Counted from the stretch's first letter, positions 54,873-64,000 are shown. The stretch: 64,000 nt of DNA from Anaerolineae bacterium (GCA_027494055.1 JAOSJO010000001.1:558001-622000); one strand, 5' to 3'. Numbers and translations are program-made. Notes: a model not told the origin generated them from the letters alone.

Positions 54873-54989
54873 GCAAACGGAAGCCATCCTCTGGCTCGTC
54901 AAGCCAAACACCTCAACAACTCAAGAGAGAGACCACCGAATCGCGAATAACGCAAATAACGCGAATAGAGAAGGATTCCGGCGCGCGCT

Positions 54990-55328
54990 TTAGGGCGCGT
55001 CGTCGTCCGCGCCGGCGTCGTCCAGCGCGTCGAGCAGCTTGCCAGGGAGCCGGCTCCGGCGCTTCGTGGCGTAGCGCGTGCGGTAGATCGTCTCGCCCTC
55101 GCCGGAGAGCGTCTTCTGCACCAGGCGCTGCCCGGCGAGCTTCTGCAGCAGGGCGCGCGCCTCGTCCTGATCGATCTGCAACCGCGCGCACAGGTCCGCC
55201 ACGGTGCACCCGCCCATGCGGATGAGCGCGTTCAGCACCCGGCGCAGGTCGTCGGGCATCTCCATCAGGTCAGGGAGGGTCAGCCCTTCGTCCTCATCGC
55301 CTTGCAGCCGATCAAAACGACCGTCCAT
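54990..55328 (-). CDS. Winged-helix transcriptional regulator-like protein
   Basis: A 112-residue protein with a winged helix-turn-helix at about residues 25-90: LRRVLNALIRMGGCTVADLC forms the first helices, then LQIDQDEARALLQKLAGQRL as recognition helix, then a two-stranded wing (QKTLSGEGETIYRTRYA). An acidic Asp/Ala tail ends it. It resembles MarR/ArsR-type or accessory wHTH domains but lacks a ligand domain. It follows the MinD-like gene by 45 bp and is probably in the same transcript; regulation of or by that ATPase is a reasonable guess. Confidence 0.75.
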   Translation of the reverse strand: MDGRFDRLQGDEDEGLTLPDLMEMPDDLRRVLNALIRMGGCTVADLCARLQIDQDEARALLQKLAGQRLVQKTLSGEGETIYRTRYATKRRSRLPGKLLDALDDAGADDDAP

Positions 55329-55373
55329 CAGCAGGCCTCGCTGCGCGTGCGCGCCGGCGGGCTTCCTCGACGC

Positions 55374-56143
55374 CTACACGGCTAACACGTAGTCGGCGAC
55401 CTTCGCGATGCCCTGGGACCAGGGATGGTCAGGGTAGAGCAGGGCGAAGATGCCGTCGCTCGCCAGCCGCACGACGTCCTCCGAGAGCGGCAGGATCGTC
55501 AGCACCGGCGCTTCGAAGCGCGCTTCGATCTGGCGTTTCATGTCGTCGAAGTCGTAGCTGGTGAGCGCCTTGTTCACCAGCAGGTAGAGGTTGGGGACGT
55601 CCAACTTGCGCGCGACATCGACCGTCACCACCGATCCCAGCATGTCCTGGTTGTCGGGGCGCAGGATGATGATGAGCATGTCGGAGAGGCCAATCGAGAG
55701 CACGGTCTCCTCGTTGAGGCCGGGGTGCGTGTCGATGAAGAGGAAGTCCAGCTTGAGCCGGTCGATGAGGTCGCGGTAGCCGTCGTCCAGCAGCGCCACG
55801 TCGTAGCCGCGCAGCATCCGGTAGATCTCGCCCGCGTTGAGGCTGGAGGGATGAGGTAGATCACGCCGCTGATCGCCTCGTCGGGGTTCTGGCGCTTCAG
55901 CCCCGCGCCGACCTCGTAGGCGGCCTCTTCGATCTCGCATTTGCCCCAGAGGTAGTCGTTGAGGGCCTTGTCCATCGTCTTGTCGCCCATGCCGAAGAGC
56001 ACATGAATGCCCGGCGACTGGATGTCGGTGTCGATCACCCCCACCCGGTAGCCGCGCTTCGCGACCGTCACTGCGAGGTTCGCGGTGATGTTGGATTTAC
56101 CTGTGCCACCCCGGAACGAGTGAATGGACACGATCTTCGACAT
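55374..56143 (-). CDS. MinD/ParA-type P-loop ATPase (frameshifted)
   Basis: A deviant-Walker ATPase of about 256 residues. The Walker A motif is FRGGTGKSN near residue 10 (KGGTGKS type). The switch I Asp is in VIDTDIQSPG near 40, and the Walker B region is LDFLFIDTHPGLNEE near 135. Family-typical strands LIIILRPDNQD and YLLVNKALTSYD follow. It is closest to the MinD/CpsD-like regulatory ATPases rather than to a chromosomal ParA: no ParB or parS is visible. The frame breaks in the run 55848-55850; one extra base gives VIYLIPSSLNAGEIYRML. Confidence 0.85.
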
Positions 56144-56329
56144 AGAGCAGACTCCTCTGGCTGAAACAAGTTGCCCGCGCGCCGGACATCGCGCGCGGCG
56201 AGGTCAGTGTCAGATCGGGCGCGCAGGGATACGGCTGCCAGATGCCTAGTATAGCCAATAACCCCGGAGGAAAAAACCATGGTCGAGGCGAGGGCGGCAT
56301 ACAAGGAATGGGCGGCGGGGCCGGCCGGG

Positions 56330-56335
56330 TATAAT
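56330..56335 (+). promoter_or_regulatory. -10 element of the LLM oxidoreductase promoter
   Basis: A perfect TATAAT at 56330-56335 without a clear -35 box. The start near 56342 gives a 43-nt leader with GGAGGATG just before the ATG at 56385. Confidence 0.45.
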
Positions 56336-56384
56336 TGGCCCATCACGCTCGCGGCACACTGACCCCTTCCATGGAGGATGACGC

Positions 56385-57239
56385 ATGACCCAGTTTGGCC
56401 TGATCCTGCCCAACTACGACTCGCCCGCCAACACGCCCGCCGGCCTCCGCGCCGCCGCGCAGGCTGCAGAGGCCGCCGGGTTCGACTCGGTGTGGACCAC
56501 CGACCACGTGCTCGTCCCGGACGTTGAGCGCGCCGCGCCCTACAAGCACCTCACCGAGGCGTTGATGACACTGGGCTACCTGGCCGGCCGCACCGAACGG
56601 GTGCGGCTCGGTACGAGCGTCATCGTGCTGCCGATGCGCAACCCCGTCCTGCTCGCCAAGCAGGTCGCCGCGCTGGACTACCTCTCCGGCGGGCGCGTGA
56701 CCCTGGGCGTGGGCGTCGGCTGGAACGCGACCGAGTACGGCTTCCTCAACGCCGACTTCAAGCGGCGCGGACGGCGCGCGGATGAGTACATCCAGGCGAT
56801 GCGCGCGCTGTGGCAGTCCGGCGAGTACGCCGAATTCCACGGCGAGACCGTCAGCTTCAGCGGCGCGGTCTTCAACCCCAAGCCGGTCCAGCCGGGCGGC
56901 CCGCCGATCTGGATTGGCGGCGTCTCTGACGCGGCGCTGCGGCGCGCGGCAACCCTCGGCGACGGCTGGCAGCCCAGCGGGGGCATCGAGCCGGAGGGCA
57001 TCGCCGACGCCGTCTCGCGCCTGCGCCAGATGGCCGGCCAGCGGCGGCTGACGATCAGCGCGCGTTTCCGGGTTGACCTCAGCGCGGGGACGGAGGCGGC
57101 GATAGCGCGCGTGCGCGCGTACCTCAGCGCCGGCGTGGCGTACCCCGTCGTCCACCTGCCCCACGACAGCGCAGACGACCTGGCGGCCAGGATTGCGCAG
57201 TTTGGCCGTGAAGTGATCCCGGCGGTTGGGGACGATTAG
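56385..57239 (+). CDS. LLM-class F420-dependent or FMN oxidoreductase
   Basis: A 284-residue luciferase-like TIM-barrel oxidoreductase. Family landmarks: MTQFGLILPNYDSPANTPAG at the start, FDSVWTTDHVLVPD near residue 35, RVRLGTSVIVLPMRNP near 72 and RVTLGVGVGWNATEYGFLN near 104, whose GVGxGW is the F420-type cofactor site. PIWIGGVSDAALRRAATLGDGW near 175 follows. The group includes F420-dependent dehydrogenases and reductases; the substrate cannot be read from the sequence. The stop overlaps the stop of the convergent kinase gene by 4 bp. Confidence 0.9.
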   Translation: MTQFGLILPNYDSPANTPAGLRAAAQAAEAAGFDSVWTTDHVLVPDVERAAPYKHLTEALMTLGYLAGRTERVRLGTSVIVLPMRNPVLLAKQVAALDYLSGGRVTLGVGVGWNATEYGFLNADFKRRGRRADEYIQAMRALWQSGEYAEFHGETVSFSGAVFNPKPVQPGGPPIWIGGVSDAALRRAATLGDGWQPSGGIEPEGIADAVSRLRQMAGQRRLTISARFRVDLSAGTEAAIARVRAYLSAGVAYPVVHLPHDSADDLAARIAQFGREVIPAVGDD

Positions 57240-59200
57240 CGAACCGGCGCGCTGACGCTCGCGAGATCGGCCTGGTCCGGCAGTTCGAGGGTCGGGCAGG
57301 CGGGCAGCATGACCGTGAAGGTGCTGCCTTCGCCCTCCCGGCTCTCCACCCACACGCGCCCGCCGTGCTGCTCGACGATGGTCTTCACCATCGACAGGCC
57401 CAGGCCGGTGCCGGGGATGTCGGCCACGTTCTCGGCGCGGTAGAACTTCTCGAAGATGCGGGGCTGCTCCTGCGCCGGGACGCCGATGCCGTTATCCCAT
57501 ACCTGGATGATGACCAGGTCTTCGGTGGCGCGCGCCCGGATGCCGACGCCGCCGCCTTCGGGCGTGTACTTGATGGCGTTCGACAGCAGGTTGACAAAAC
57601 ACTGCTTGAGGCGCAGCGGGTTGCCGAGCACCTCCGGCAGGTGGTCGGGCACCTCGACGGTGAGCGCCTGCGCGCGCGATTCGAGGTTGTAGCGTTGCGC
57701 CTCGATGGCGTAGCGGATGACGACGCTGATCGGCGTCGGCTCGCGCGCCACGTCGAAGCCGGCCTCGATGCGGCCCATTTCCAGCAGGTCGGAGATCAGC
57801 GCCGTGATCGACTGCACGCTGAAGACGATGCGGTCCACGAACTTGCGCTGGGTGTCGCTCAGCGCGCCGGCGCGCTCCAACAGCTCCACATAGCCCAGGA
57901 TCGCGGTAAGGGGCGAGCGCAGATCGTGCGAGACGTTGGTGACGAACTCGCTCTTGACGCGGTCGAGTTCCTTCAGGTGCGAGATGTCCTGCATCACGGC
58001 GATGCGCCCCAGGCCCTCAATGATGGTCACCTGGGCGTGAAGCGTGTCGCCGTTGTCGAGGGCGACCTCACCGGAGAGCGAGCGGTCCGCCACGCCCTCG
58101 CGCGCGAACAACTCCAGCACGTCGTCGTGGGCGATCACCTCCTGGATGGGCCGGCCGGTGATCTCGGTCCCGTTGACGCCGAAGGCCTCCCGCGCGGTGG
58201 GGTTCAGCAGCATCACCCTCCCCTCGACGTCGGTCACGATCACCACGTCGTTGACCTTGCGCAGCAGGGTATCCAGCGTGTCGCGCTCGTGCTGCACCTC
58301 GGCGTAGAGGCGCGCGTTGCGAATGGCGATCACCGCGTAGTCGGCCAGCGTCGTGAGGGAGGCGCGCGTCGTGGGTGGAGAAGGCGCGGGCCTCGATGCG
58401 GTTGTCCACGCCCAGCACGCCGATAGACGCGCCGTCCATGATGAGCGGCACGTAGAGCAAATCCTTCACCATGTACGAGGTGACGATCTTGAGCGTGCCG
58501 GTGGCGCTGAGCGTCATGGGCGTCTGACTGCGCATGGCCTCCCCGGCGAGGCTGTCGGATACCTTGACGCGGAATGTGCGCGCCATGGCCTCGTCGAAGT
58601 TCTTGGCCGCGCGCATGTACAGCTCGCCCGACTCCTCGTCCACCAGGAGCAGCGACCCCTCCTCTGCGCCGGTGAGCGTCACTGCCGCCTCCACGATGTC
58701 GTTGAGCAACCGCTCCAGGTCCAACTGCGCCGTCAGCGACTTCAGGATACGGTTGAAGGCGTCCAGTTCCTGCCGATCCAGCATGGGCGCGCTGTCCGTC
58801 CGGGCGGCGGCCTCCGGGGCCTCCGGCGGGGATGGGTGCTGTTCGCTCGCTGGATGGCGTCGAACATCTCTTCGGTGGTGAAGGGCTTCGGCACGAAGTC
58901 GCGCACGCCGACGCGCAGCGCGCGCACGATCAGGCTCTCGGAACGCTCGGCGGAGGTGAAGATCGTGGGAATCCGGATGCCGTCGCGGCTGAGCCGGTCG
59001 AGGACCTCCAACCCGGTGAGGTGGGGCATCTCGCAGTCGAGGATCAACAGGTCGGGCCGCAGCTCGCGCGCGAGCCGCAGGCCCTCGGCGCCGTCGCCGG
59101 CAATGACGATCTCAAAGCCGGCTGGCTTAAGCACATAGTCGGCGAGGAGCTTGCGTATATCAGCGGAGTCATCGATGACGAGGACGCGCTTTGTGCTCAC
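57236..59200 (-). CDS. Hybrid sensor: REC-GAF-PAS-histidine kinase (frameshifted twice)
   Basis: Read with two one-base corrections this is one protein of about 655 residues. The receiver domain (about 1-125) has acidic residues in VLVIDDSADIRK, the phosphoacceptor in LLILDCEMPHLTG and the Lys in DFVPKPFTTEE. A GAF domain (about 145-285: LNDIVEAAVTLTGAEEGSLL) and a PAS domain (about 305-400: VNDVVIVTDVEGRVMLLNPT) follow. HisKA has the H-box FVTNVSHDLRSPLTAI near 430. HATPase_c has NLLSNAIKYTPEGGG, VWDNGIGVP and GTGLGLSMVK. The breaks are in 58357-58359 and 58828-58831. As printed, the pieces are a REC gene (58742-59200) and a GAF-PAS-kinase gene (57236-58784). The GTG at 59200 is the likely start. 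Confidence 0.85.
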
Positions 59201-59462
59201 CGAGCAGGATACCCCATTCGACTTGCGGCGCAAGCGTTTATGCGGCAACAATCCGTAGACAATTTTAACACAATTCAAGTCGGTTGGGTAGCAACACTCC
59301 GGTACTAGGGTGCACTCCAGGATAGGCGAGATGGTGTCGCGCGCTCCGTAGAGGGCATTGGCGCGGTCCGGAGCCGGACCGCCCCACGTGGTAGCGTAGG
59401 ACAAGGGGCTTAGCTCTTGGTAAGATTATCCGGTAGCGGCTCGTCGTCTCTTAGCCCAGCCT

Positions 59463-59620
59463 CGTTCACTCCAGGCAAGTCATGTTGCGTTTTCCGTAGC
59501 CTGCCGACTGAAGTCGGCCCGCTGACTGAAGTCAGCGCCTAATCGTCGCCAATAGTGATGATCGCTACGAAATTAGCCCGCGACTTCAGTCGCGGGGCTC
59601 GAGAGAAGATTGCACAGGAT
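59463..59620 (-). repeat. Diverged copy of the 150-bp palindromic element
   Basis: It has the left end TCGTTCACTCCAGG, the segment TTTTCCGTAGCCTGCCGACTGAAGTCGG and the right hairpin CCCGCGACTTCAGTCGCGGG, in the order of the copy at 21849. An extra CTGACTGAAGTCAG hairpin interrupts it. The ends are too diverged for a target duplication. The interval 59201-59462 shows nothing else, and 59641-59675 contains an inverted CGAATAACGC-type repeat. Confidence 0.6.
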
Positions 59621-59829
59621 GCCGGGCCATACCTACTTCTGAATTGGCGTTATTCGCGTTATTGGCGGTTCAATTGTTCTCTGCTTCACCGGTGATTGGG
59701 CGCGCCCCCGGAAACGGTCACCGGCGGCCAGGGCAGCCTCGGCGCGGCGCGCGTCCATTCGATCCTGACAGGAACGTGATTATAACGGAGTTGTAACCTC
59801 CCTTACGGTAGTCAGAGCGGATTAGGGGT

Positions 59830-59839
59830 ATGCTATATG
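59830..59839 (+). promoter_or_regulatory. Extended -10 element ahead of the GAF-PAS kinase gene
   Basis: TATGCTATAT around 59830-59839 includes TGCTATAT, an extended -10. The start near 59845 leaves about 20 nt before the ATG at 59867, with TGGAGG (59851-59856) as ribosome-binding site. Confidence 0.5.
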
Positions 59840-59866
59840 CACATCATATGGTGGAGGCATCCTCAG

Positions 59867-61457
59867 ATGGTCGTTGACGCGCGCGTCCAGCTTGAGGTCC
59901 TGTACAACTTCATCCGCAGCCTCAGCGGGCAGCTTGGTCTGCGCGACATCCTGCGGCGCGTCGTCAAGAGCGCGGTGGGGACGGCGAGCGCCGATTACGG
60001 CAGCGTGGTGGCGTTCTCCGCCGACGGCGAGATGGCCGGCGCAGAGGTGCTCTGCCGGGGCCAGTTCATGAGCGAGCCGGAGAGCCTCGTCGCGCCCGCC
60101 CTCCAGGATGGCCTGCCCGGTTACGTGCTGCACAACCGCGAGGTTGTGGTCCTCAAAGACGTGAGCCAGGACCCGCGCTGGACCAACATCGCCGAGAACG
60201 ATATCTGCCTGCCGGACCGGGGGTCGGCGTTGTCCACGCCGCTTATCCACGGCAACCGGGTCGTCGGGACGCTCACGCTCGCCAACCCGGCACCGGCCTA
60301 CTTCGACCCCGGCCTTGTCGAACTCATCAGCGTCATGGGCGATCAGGCGGCGGTGGCAATCGCCAACGCGCTCCTGTTCAGGGACATGCAGCGCGCCGAG
60401 GCGCGGTACGTCAACCTGTTCGACGACAGCATCGTGCCCATCATCCTGACCGACATGGAGGGGATGATTATCGAGGCCAACCGGCGCGCGTGCCAGTTCT
60501 TCGAGTACGACCGCGCCAGCCTCCTGCGCCTGCCCATCACCGCGATCCACCGCATGGGTACCGGCCCGGTGGGGCACCAGCGCTTTGCCCACCTCCAGCG
60601 CGGCAGGGAGGTCAAGTTCGAAACCACGGCGTGGACGCGCAGCGGCAAGGAAATCATCGTGCAGGTGCACGCCAAGCGCATCCAGGGCGAACAGAACGAC
60701 GTGGTGCAATGGATCGAGCACGACCTGACCACGCAGAGGGAACTGGACCAGTTGCGCAGCGACCTGAGCGACATGATCTACCACGACCTGCGCAACCCGC
60801 TCAGCAACGTGATCACCAGCCTGGACGTGCTCAACGTCGCGCTCGCCCACACCGAGGACGAGAAGGTCCGTGCCGTGCTGGAGATCGGCACGCGCGCGTC
60901 GCGGCAGCTCTCGCGCCTGGTCGACTCGCTGCTCGACCTGCGCCGGCTGGAGGAAGGCAAGACGATCCTCCAGCGCGAGCGCACGCCGGTCAGCCGACTC
61001 GTGGCCGAAGCCGCGCAGCAGGTGCACGTCATCGCGCGGGAGCAGGACCTGGACATGCGCTTCAACCTCGCCAACGACCTGCCGTACCTGTACATCGACG
61101 CCGATATGGTGAAGCGCGTGCTCATCAACCTGATGGAAAACGCGATCAAGTACACGCCGCCCGGCGGGGGAGATCCGGGTTGAGGCGCAGCGGCGCGGCG
61201 ACGGCTACGTGAGGTTCGCCGTGCGCGATACCGGCTATGGCATCCCCGCCAACGCGCTGCCCACGCTGTTCGACAAGTTCACGCGCGTGCGCCACGACGG
61301 CGCGCCGAAGGGGTTGGGGCTGGGGCTGGCGTTCTGCCGCCTCGCGGTCGAGGCGCACGGCGGCCAGATCGGCGTCGATAGCGTGCTCGACGAAGGGTCG
61401 AGCTTCTGGTTCACGCTCCCCATCGAAGCGCCGCCCACCAGCCAGCTCAAGCTGTAG
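59867..61457 (+). CDS. GAF-PAS sensor histidine kinase (frameshifted)
   Basis: A cytoplasmic sensor kinase of about 530 residues. A GAF domain at about residues 15-165 (LRDILRRVVKSAVGTASADY and RGSALSTPLIHGNRVVGTLT) is followed by a PAS domain at about 180-300 (FDDSIVPIILTDMEGMIIEA, FFEYDRASLLRLP). HisKA with the H-box SDMIYHDLRNPLSNVITSL lies near 310. HATPase_c has NLMENAIKYTPPGGG, VRDTGYGIPA and KGLGLGLAFCRLAVEAHGG. I prefer the ATG at 59867 because TGGAGG precedes it; the ATG at 59837 has no RBS and lies at the predicted transcription start. A break in the G run 61166-61170 is repaired by removing one G (GGGEIRVEAQRRGD). Confidence 0.92.
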
Positions 61458-61473
61458 CCCTGCCGCCGGACGG

Positions 61474-62190
61474 CTATCCCGCCACGCTGAAGAGCGCGCC
61501 AATCGCGAAGCCGGCCAGCGCCGACACGATCCCGATGAGGGCCATCTGCGCGCCGCTGCGGCGAGGGCTGCCCACTGTGACGCGCGCCTTGAACGCGCCC
61601 ACCATGTAGAGCGCCACCGCCGACACCACCAGCGAGAGCGCGATGGCCGGCCCCACGGCCAGGAAGAAGAACGGCGCGAGCGGGATCAGCGAACCGATGA
61701 TGGCCGAGACGCCAACGAGTATCGCCGTCCGCACCAGCCCGCTCCGGTCCACCGGCTGGATTTCCAGCTCGTGCGCCATCATGATGTCAATCCAGGCGGC
61801 CTCGTGCTGCGTGACCTGATCGACCGCGCGCTCCAGCAACTCGCCCTCGAATCCCCAGTCGCTGAAGATGTTGTGGATCTCCGCGCGCTCCAGGTCCGGC
61901 GTCTCGTGGATCTCGCGCCGCTCCTGGCGCATCTGCGCCCGATAGTAATCCAGGTCGGCCAGGCGCGACGTATACGCCACCGCGGCCATTGAGATCGATT
62001 CGGCGAACGTGGCGGCCAGCCCCGCCGCGAGGATGATGCGCTGGTCCTGCGAGGCCGCCGCCACGCCCAGGATCACCCCCAGCACGTTCACCAGGCCGTC
62101 CTGCCCGCCGAGGATGATCTCGCTCAGTCGCTCGGCGATGCGGATCGAACCTTCACGCTCTTTGCGGACGGAGTGCTCTATCGTTCCCAT
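61474..62190 (-). CDS. VIT1/CCC1-family iron/manganese transporter
   Basis: A 238-residue membrane protein of the VIT1/CCC1 family, which moves Fe(II) or Mn(II) in exchange for protons. TM1 carries the signature GGQDGLVNVLGVILGVAAAS near residue 28, and TM2 is LAAGLAATFAESISMAAVAY near 55. A cytosolic acidic segment (about 85-145: RQERREIHETPDLERAEIHN) corresponds to the metal-binding loop. Three more TM helices end the protein (LVGVSAIIGSLIPLAPFFFL and others). No ferritin or heme genes are nearby, so storage or detoxification of metal is inferred from the family. Confidence 0.9.
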   Translation of the reverse strand: MGTIEHSVRKEREGSIRIAERLSEIILGGQDGLVNVLGVILGVAAASQDQRIILAAGLAATFAESISMAAVAYTSRLADLDYYRAQMRQERREIHETPDLERAEIHNIFSDWGFEGELLERAVDQVTQHEAAWIDIMMAHELEIQPVDRSGLVRTAILVGVSAIIGSLIPLAPFFFLAVGPAIALSLVVSAVALYMVGAFKARVTVGSPRRSGAQMALIGIVSALAGFAIGALFSVAG

Positions 62191-62339
62191 GACAATCTCG
62201 CATTTGTTAAAATATTAACCACGACACAACTGCATTCTAGCGCGTTTCCACAGGGCACGCTATGTCGCCCACCAGGCGCATTTTTGCGTTAAAATGGGCG
62301 CACCATCGGGCAGACATACACACGGGACTGTCACCGCGC

Positions 62340-63554
62340 ATGACAACACAACGCCTTTACTATGAAGACCCTTACCTCACGACCTTCGAGGCCGCCGTCG
62401 TCGAGCGCCTCACCCTCGAGGGGCGGCCGGCGGTGGCGCTGGATCGGACCGCCTTCTACCCCACCGGGGGCGGCCAGCCCCACGACGCGGGCGCGCTGGC
62501 CGGGGTGGCCGTCGTGGGCGTGGAGACGCGCGAGGCGGACGGTATGGTCATCCACGTGCTGGCGGGCGACCTGCCGGGCGACCGGGCGACCGGCGCGGTG
62601 GATTGGGCGCGCCGCTTCGACCACATGCAGCACCACACCGGGCAGCACATCCTCTCGGCGGCGTTTGTGACCGTCGCGGGCGCGAGCACGGTGGGCTTTC
62701 ACCTCGGCGTGGAGAGCGTGACCATCGACCTGGACAGGCCCCACATCGCGCCGGATGCGCTCGACGCGGTGGAGGACCTCGCCAACGAGGTCGTTACACG
62801 CAACCTGCCGGTGCGGGCGTGGTTCCCCACCGACGCGGAACTGGCGGCCATCGCCCTGCGCAAGGAACTGGCCGTCGCTGGGAAGGTCCGCATCGTGCAG
62901 ATCGGCGACTTCGACGCAACCGGCTGCGGTGGCACCCACGTGACGCACACCGGCGAGGTGGGCGTCATCAAGGTGCTCAAGCTGGAGCGCCGCGCCGACA
63001 CCACGCGGGTCGAGTTTCGCTGCGGCGCGCGTGCGCTGCGCGACTACCGCATGAAGAACGCGATTGTCAACGCGCTCGCCGCCGAGTTCACCGTCGGCGG
63101 GTGGGAAGTTGACCACGCGGTGGCGCGGCTCAAGGCGGAGCTGAAGGCCACGCGCACCGCGCTGAACCAGGCGCGCGCCCAGCAGGTCGAATACGAGGCC
63201 GTGGCGCTGCGCGATAGCGCGACGGAGCAGGGCGGCGTGCGCGTCATCGCGCGCGCCTTCGAGAACTGGGAGGCGCGCGACCTCAACAAGCTCGCCGCCG
63301 AGCTGGTCAAGACCCCGCGCACCGTGGCGCTGCTGGGGCTGGCCGGCGAGAAGGCGCAGTTGATCGTGGCGCGCGCCGACGACGCGCCGCAGGACATGAC
63401 CGGCGTGCTCAAGCGCGCGCTCGCCGTTCTGGGGACGGACCGGGGCGGCGGCCGGCCAGGGTACGCCGCCGGCGGTGGCGTGCCGGCCAGCCTGGAACAG
63501 GTCGAGGCGGCCCTCGCGGAGGCCGCGCGCGCCCTCAGCGCGTCTGAAGACTGA
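62340..63554 (+). CDS. Alanyl-tRNA editing protein, AlaX-L type with DHHA1 domain
   Basis: A 404-residue free-standing homologue of the AlaRS editing and C-Ala domains; it hydrolyses Ser-tRNA-Ala (and Gly-tRNA-Ala). The N-terminal part TFEAAVVERLTLEG to AFYPTGGGQPHD is the domain's start. The zinc ligands are HHTGQHILSAAF (HxxxH) near residue 98 and CGGTHVTHTGEVG (CxxxH) near 198. A coiled coil at about 255-300 leads to a DHHA1 domain (VALLGLAGEKAQLIVARADD to GRPGYAAGGGVP). There is no aminoacylation domain. The ATG at 62340 is preferred over the upstream ATG at 62262 because homology begins there. Confidence 0.92.
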   Translation: MTTQRLYYEDPYLTTFEAAVVERLTLEGRPAVALDRTAFYPTGGGQPHDAGALAGVAVVGVETREADGMVIHVLAGDLPGDRATGAVDWARRFDHMQHHTGQHILSAAFVTVAGASTVGFHLGVESVTIDLDRPHIAPDALDAVEDLANEVVTRNLPVRAWFPTDAELAAIALRKELAVAGKVRIVQIGDFDATGCGGTHVTHTGEVGVIKVLKLERRADTTRVEFRCGARALRDYRMKNAIVNALAAEFTVGGWEVDHAVARLKAELKATRTALNQARAQQVEYEAVALRDSATEQGGVRVIARAFENWEARDLNKLAAELVKTPRTVALLGLAGEKAQLIVARADDAPQDMTGVLKRALAVLGTDRGGGRPGYAAGGGVPASLEQVEAALAEAARALSASED

Positions 63555-63583
63555 ACCGCACAGGAACAGGGAGCGAGACCGAC

Positions 63584-64000
63584 GTGAAAGAGATCAGCCC
63601 AGGCATCTTTGTCGAGACCAAATACCGGCTTGTGACGGTGGGCGCGGTGCTCACCGGCGAGGGGTGGGTGCTCATCGACACCCCGCCCTTCCCCGACGAC
63701 GCCCATGACTGGCGCGAGCAACTGATGCGCAAGACCCCGCTGCCGGTCCTGTTCATCATCAACACCGACCACCACCGCGACCGCATCCTGGGCAACTGCT
63801 GGTTCAAGGCGCTGGTCGTGGCGCACGAGCACACGCACCAGGCGGTGCGCGCGCTGCCGGGCGCGTTCCTCGAAAACGCGGTCGAGGCGCTCGCCGCCGA
63901 CCAGGCGGAGCGCCGCAGCTTCACGGGCCTCAAGCTGGTCCCGCCGTCGATCTCGTTTTCCGACCGGCTGTCGATCAAGCGCAGCGGGCGCGAGATACCC
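63584..64000 (+). CDS. Metallo-beta-lactamase-fold hydrolase, N-terminal part (partial)
   Basis: The first 139 residues of an MBL-fold protein that runs past the end of the window. The fold begins KEISPGIFVETKYRLVTVGA and GWVLIDTPPFPDDAHDW, with the Asp that precedes the metal motif. The metal motif region reads FIINTDHHRDRILGNCWF, a variant of HxHxDH. An AHEHTHQAVRAL segment follows, as in the SoxH/glyoxalase-II-like groups. The GTG at 63584 follows the previous stop by 29 bp with CAGGGAGCGAG as RBS; there is no competing frame. The substrate cannot be inferred. Confidence 0.82.
   Translation, partial: MKEISPGIFVETKYRLVTVGAVLTGEGWVLIDTPPFPDDAHDWREQLMRKTPLPVLFIINTDHHRDRILGNCWFKALVVAHEHTHQAVRALPGAFLENAVEALAADQAERRSFTGLKLVPPSISFSDRLSIKRSGREIP

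Noticed and set aside
55374..56143. MinD-like ATPase as a chromosome-partition ParA
   Set aside because: No parB or parS-like palindromes are nearby; the partner is a small winged-helix protein.

Overview
The window is GC-rich bacterial DNA, densely coding on both strands, and its gene content points to a free-living heterotroph of the Chloroflexota, probably Anaerolineae-like. The pointers are many secreted beta-propeller, SH3 and PA14 proteins, lipoproteins with Thr/Pro linkers, a non-pyrrolysine MttB-family methyltransferase, CUT1 sugar transport, anaerobic sulfatase maturation, GAF/PAS histidine kinases, MurJ (so peptidoglycan is made), a T-box ahead of pheST, and no lipopolysaccharide genes. 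The lineage is an inference from this style of gene content; there is no 16S rRNA or ribosomal protein here.

Layout. 1-7.4 kb: the end of a histidine kinase, a GT4 glycosyltransferase, a secreted PA14/DUF2135 protein, a secreted beta-propeller with EF-hand-like loops, a DUF166 protein and a second GT4 enzyme. 7.4-12.1 kb: an M16 peptidase pair (one active, one degenerate subunit) in an operon with that GT4 enzyme, then the MttB-like methyltransferase. 12.1-16.6 kb: dispersed repeats, a complete T-box leader and pheS-pheT. 16.7-20.9 kb: a winged-helix/GDK-motif/SH3/M23 protein and a low-GC secreted-protein gene split by a 1195-bp IS4-type element with a 9-bp target duplication. 20.9-29.5 kb: PfkB kinase, a sugar ABC transporter without its ATPase, a DinB-like protein, NagA, an M20 peptidase and a nucleoside hydrolase, together a sugar, aminosugar and nucleoside scavenging set. 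29.8-40.6 kb: surface and secreted proteins, a GT39-like membrane glycosyltransferase, an esterase lipoprotein and a polytopic membrane protein. 40.7-42.7 kb: tRNA-Tyr, tRNA-Thr, a SIS isomerase, and an ECF sigma factor with a coupled one-TM protein. 42.9-48.5 kb: a formylglycine sulfatase, an RmlC-like epimerase, an unknown protein, the radical-SAM sulfatase maturase and an acetyl-xylan esterase, together a polysaccharide-processing set. 49-64 kb: HAD hydrolase, REC-roadblock protein, a two-TM protein with MurJ, a MinD-like ATPase with a winged-helix protein, an LLM flavin oxidoreductase, two large sensor kinases, a VIT-family transporter, an AlaX-type editing protein and the start of a metallo-beta-lactamase-fold protein.

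Two things dominate on close reading. First, about 29 single-base frameshifts interrupt 22 otherwise well-conserved genes, including the essential pheS and pheT. Nearly all lie in short homopolymer runs and are repaired by adding or removing one base of the run. This is the signature of uncorrected sequencing indels, so the broken genes are annotated as one CDS each, with the break stated. Second, the intergenic regions carry a layered population of non-autonomous elements. One family is about 150 bp, makes 8-bp target duplications and contains Gly/Cys-free but strongly palindromic hairpins. A second, 201-bp family with inverted terminal repeats sits inside copies of the first, at the tip of the same hairpin. 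The 150-bp element has itself inserted into a third repeat family. Three genes also have promoters placed so that transcription should start at the ATG (leaderless mRNAs).
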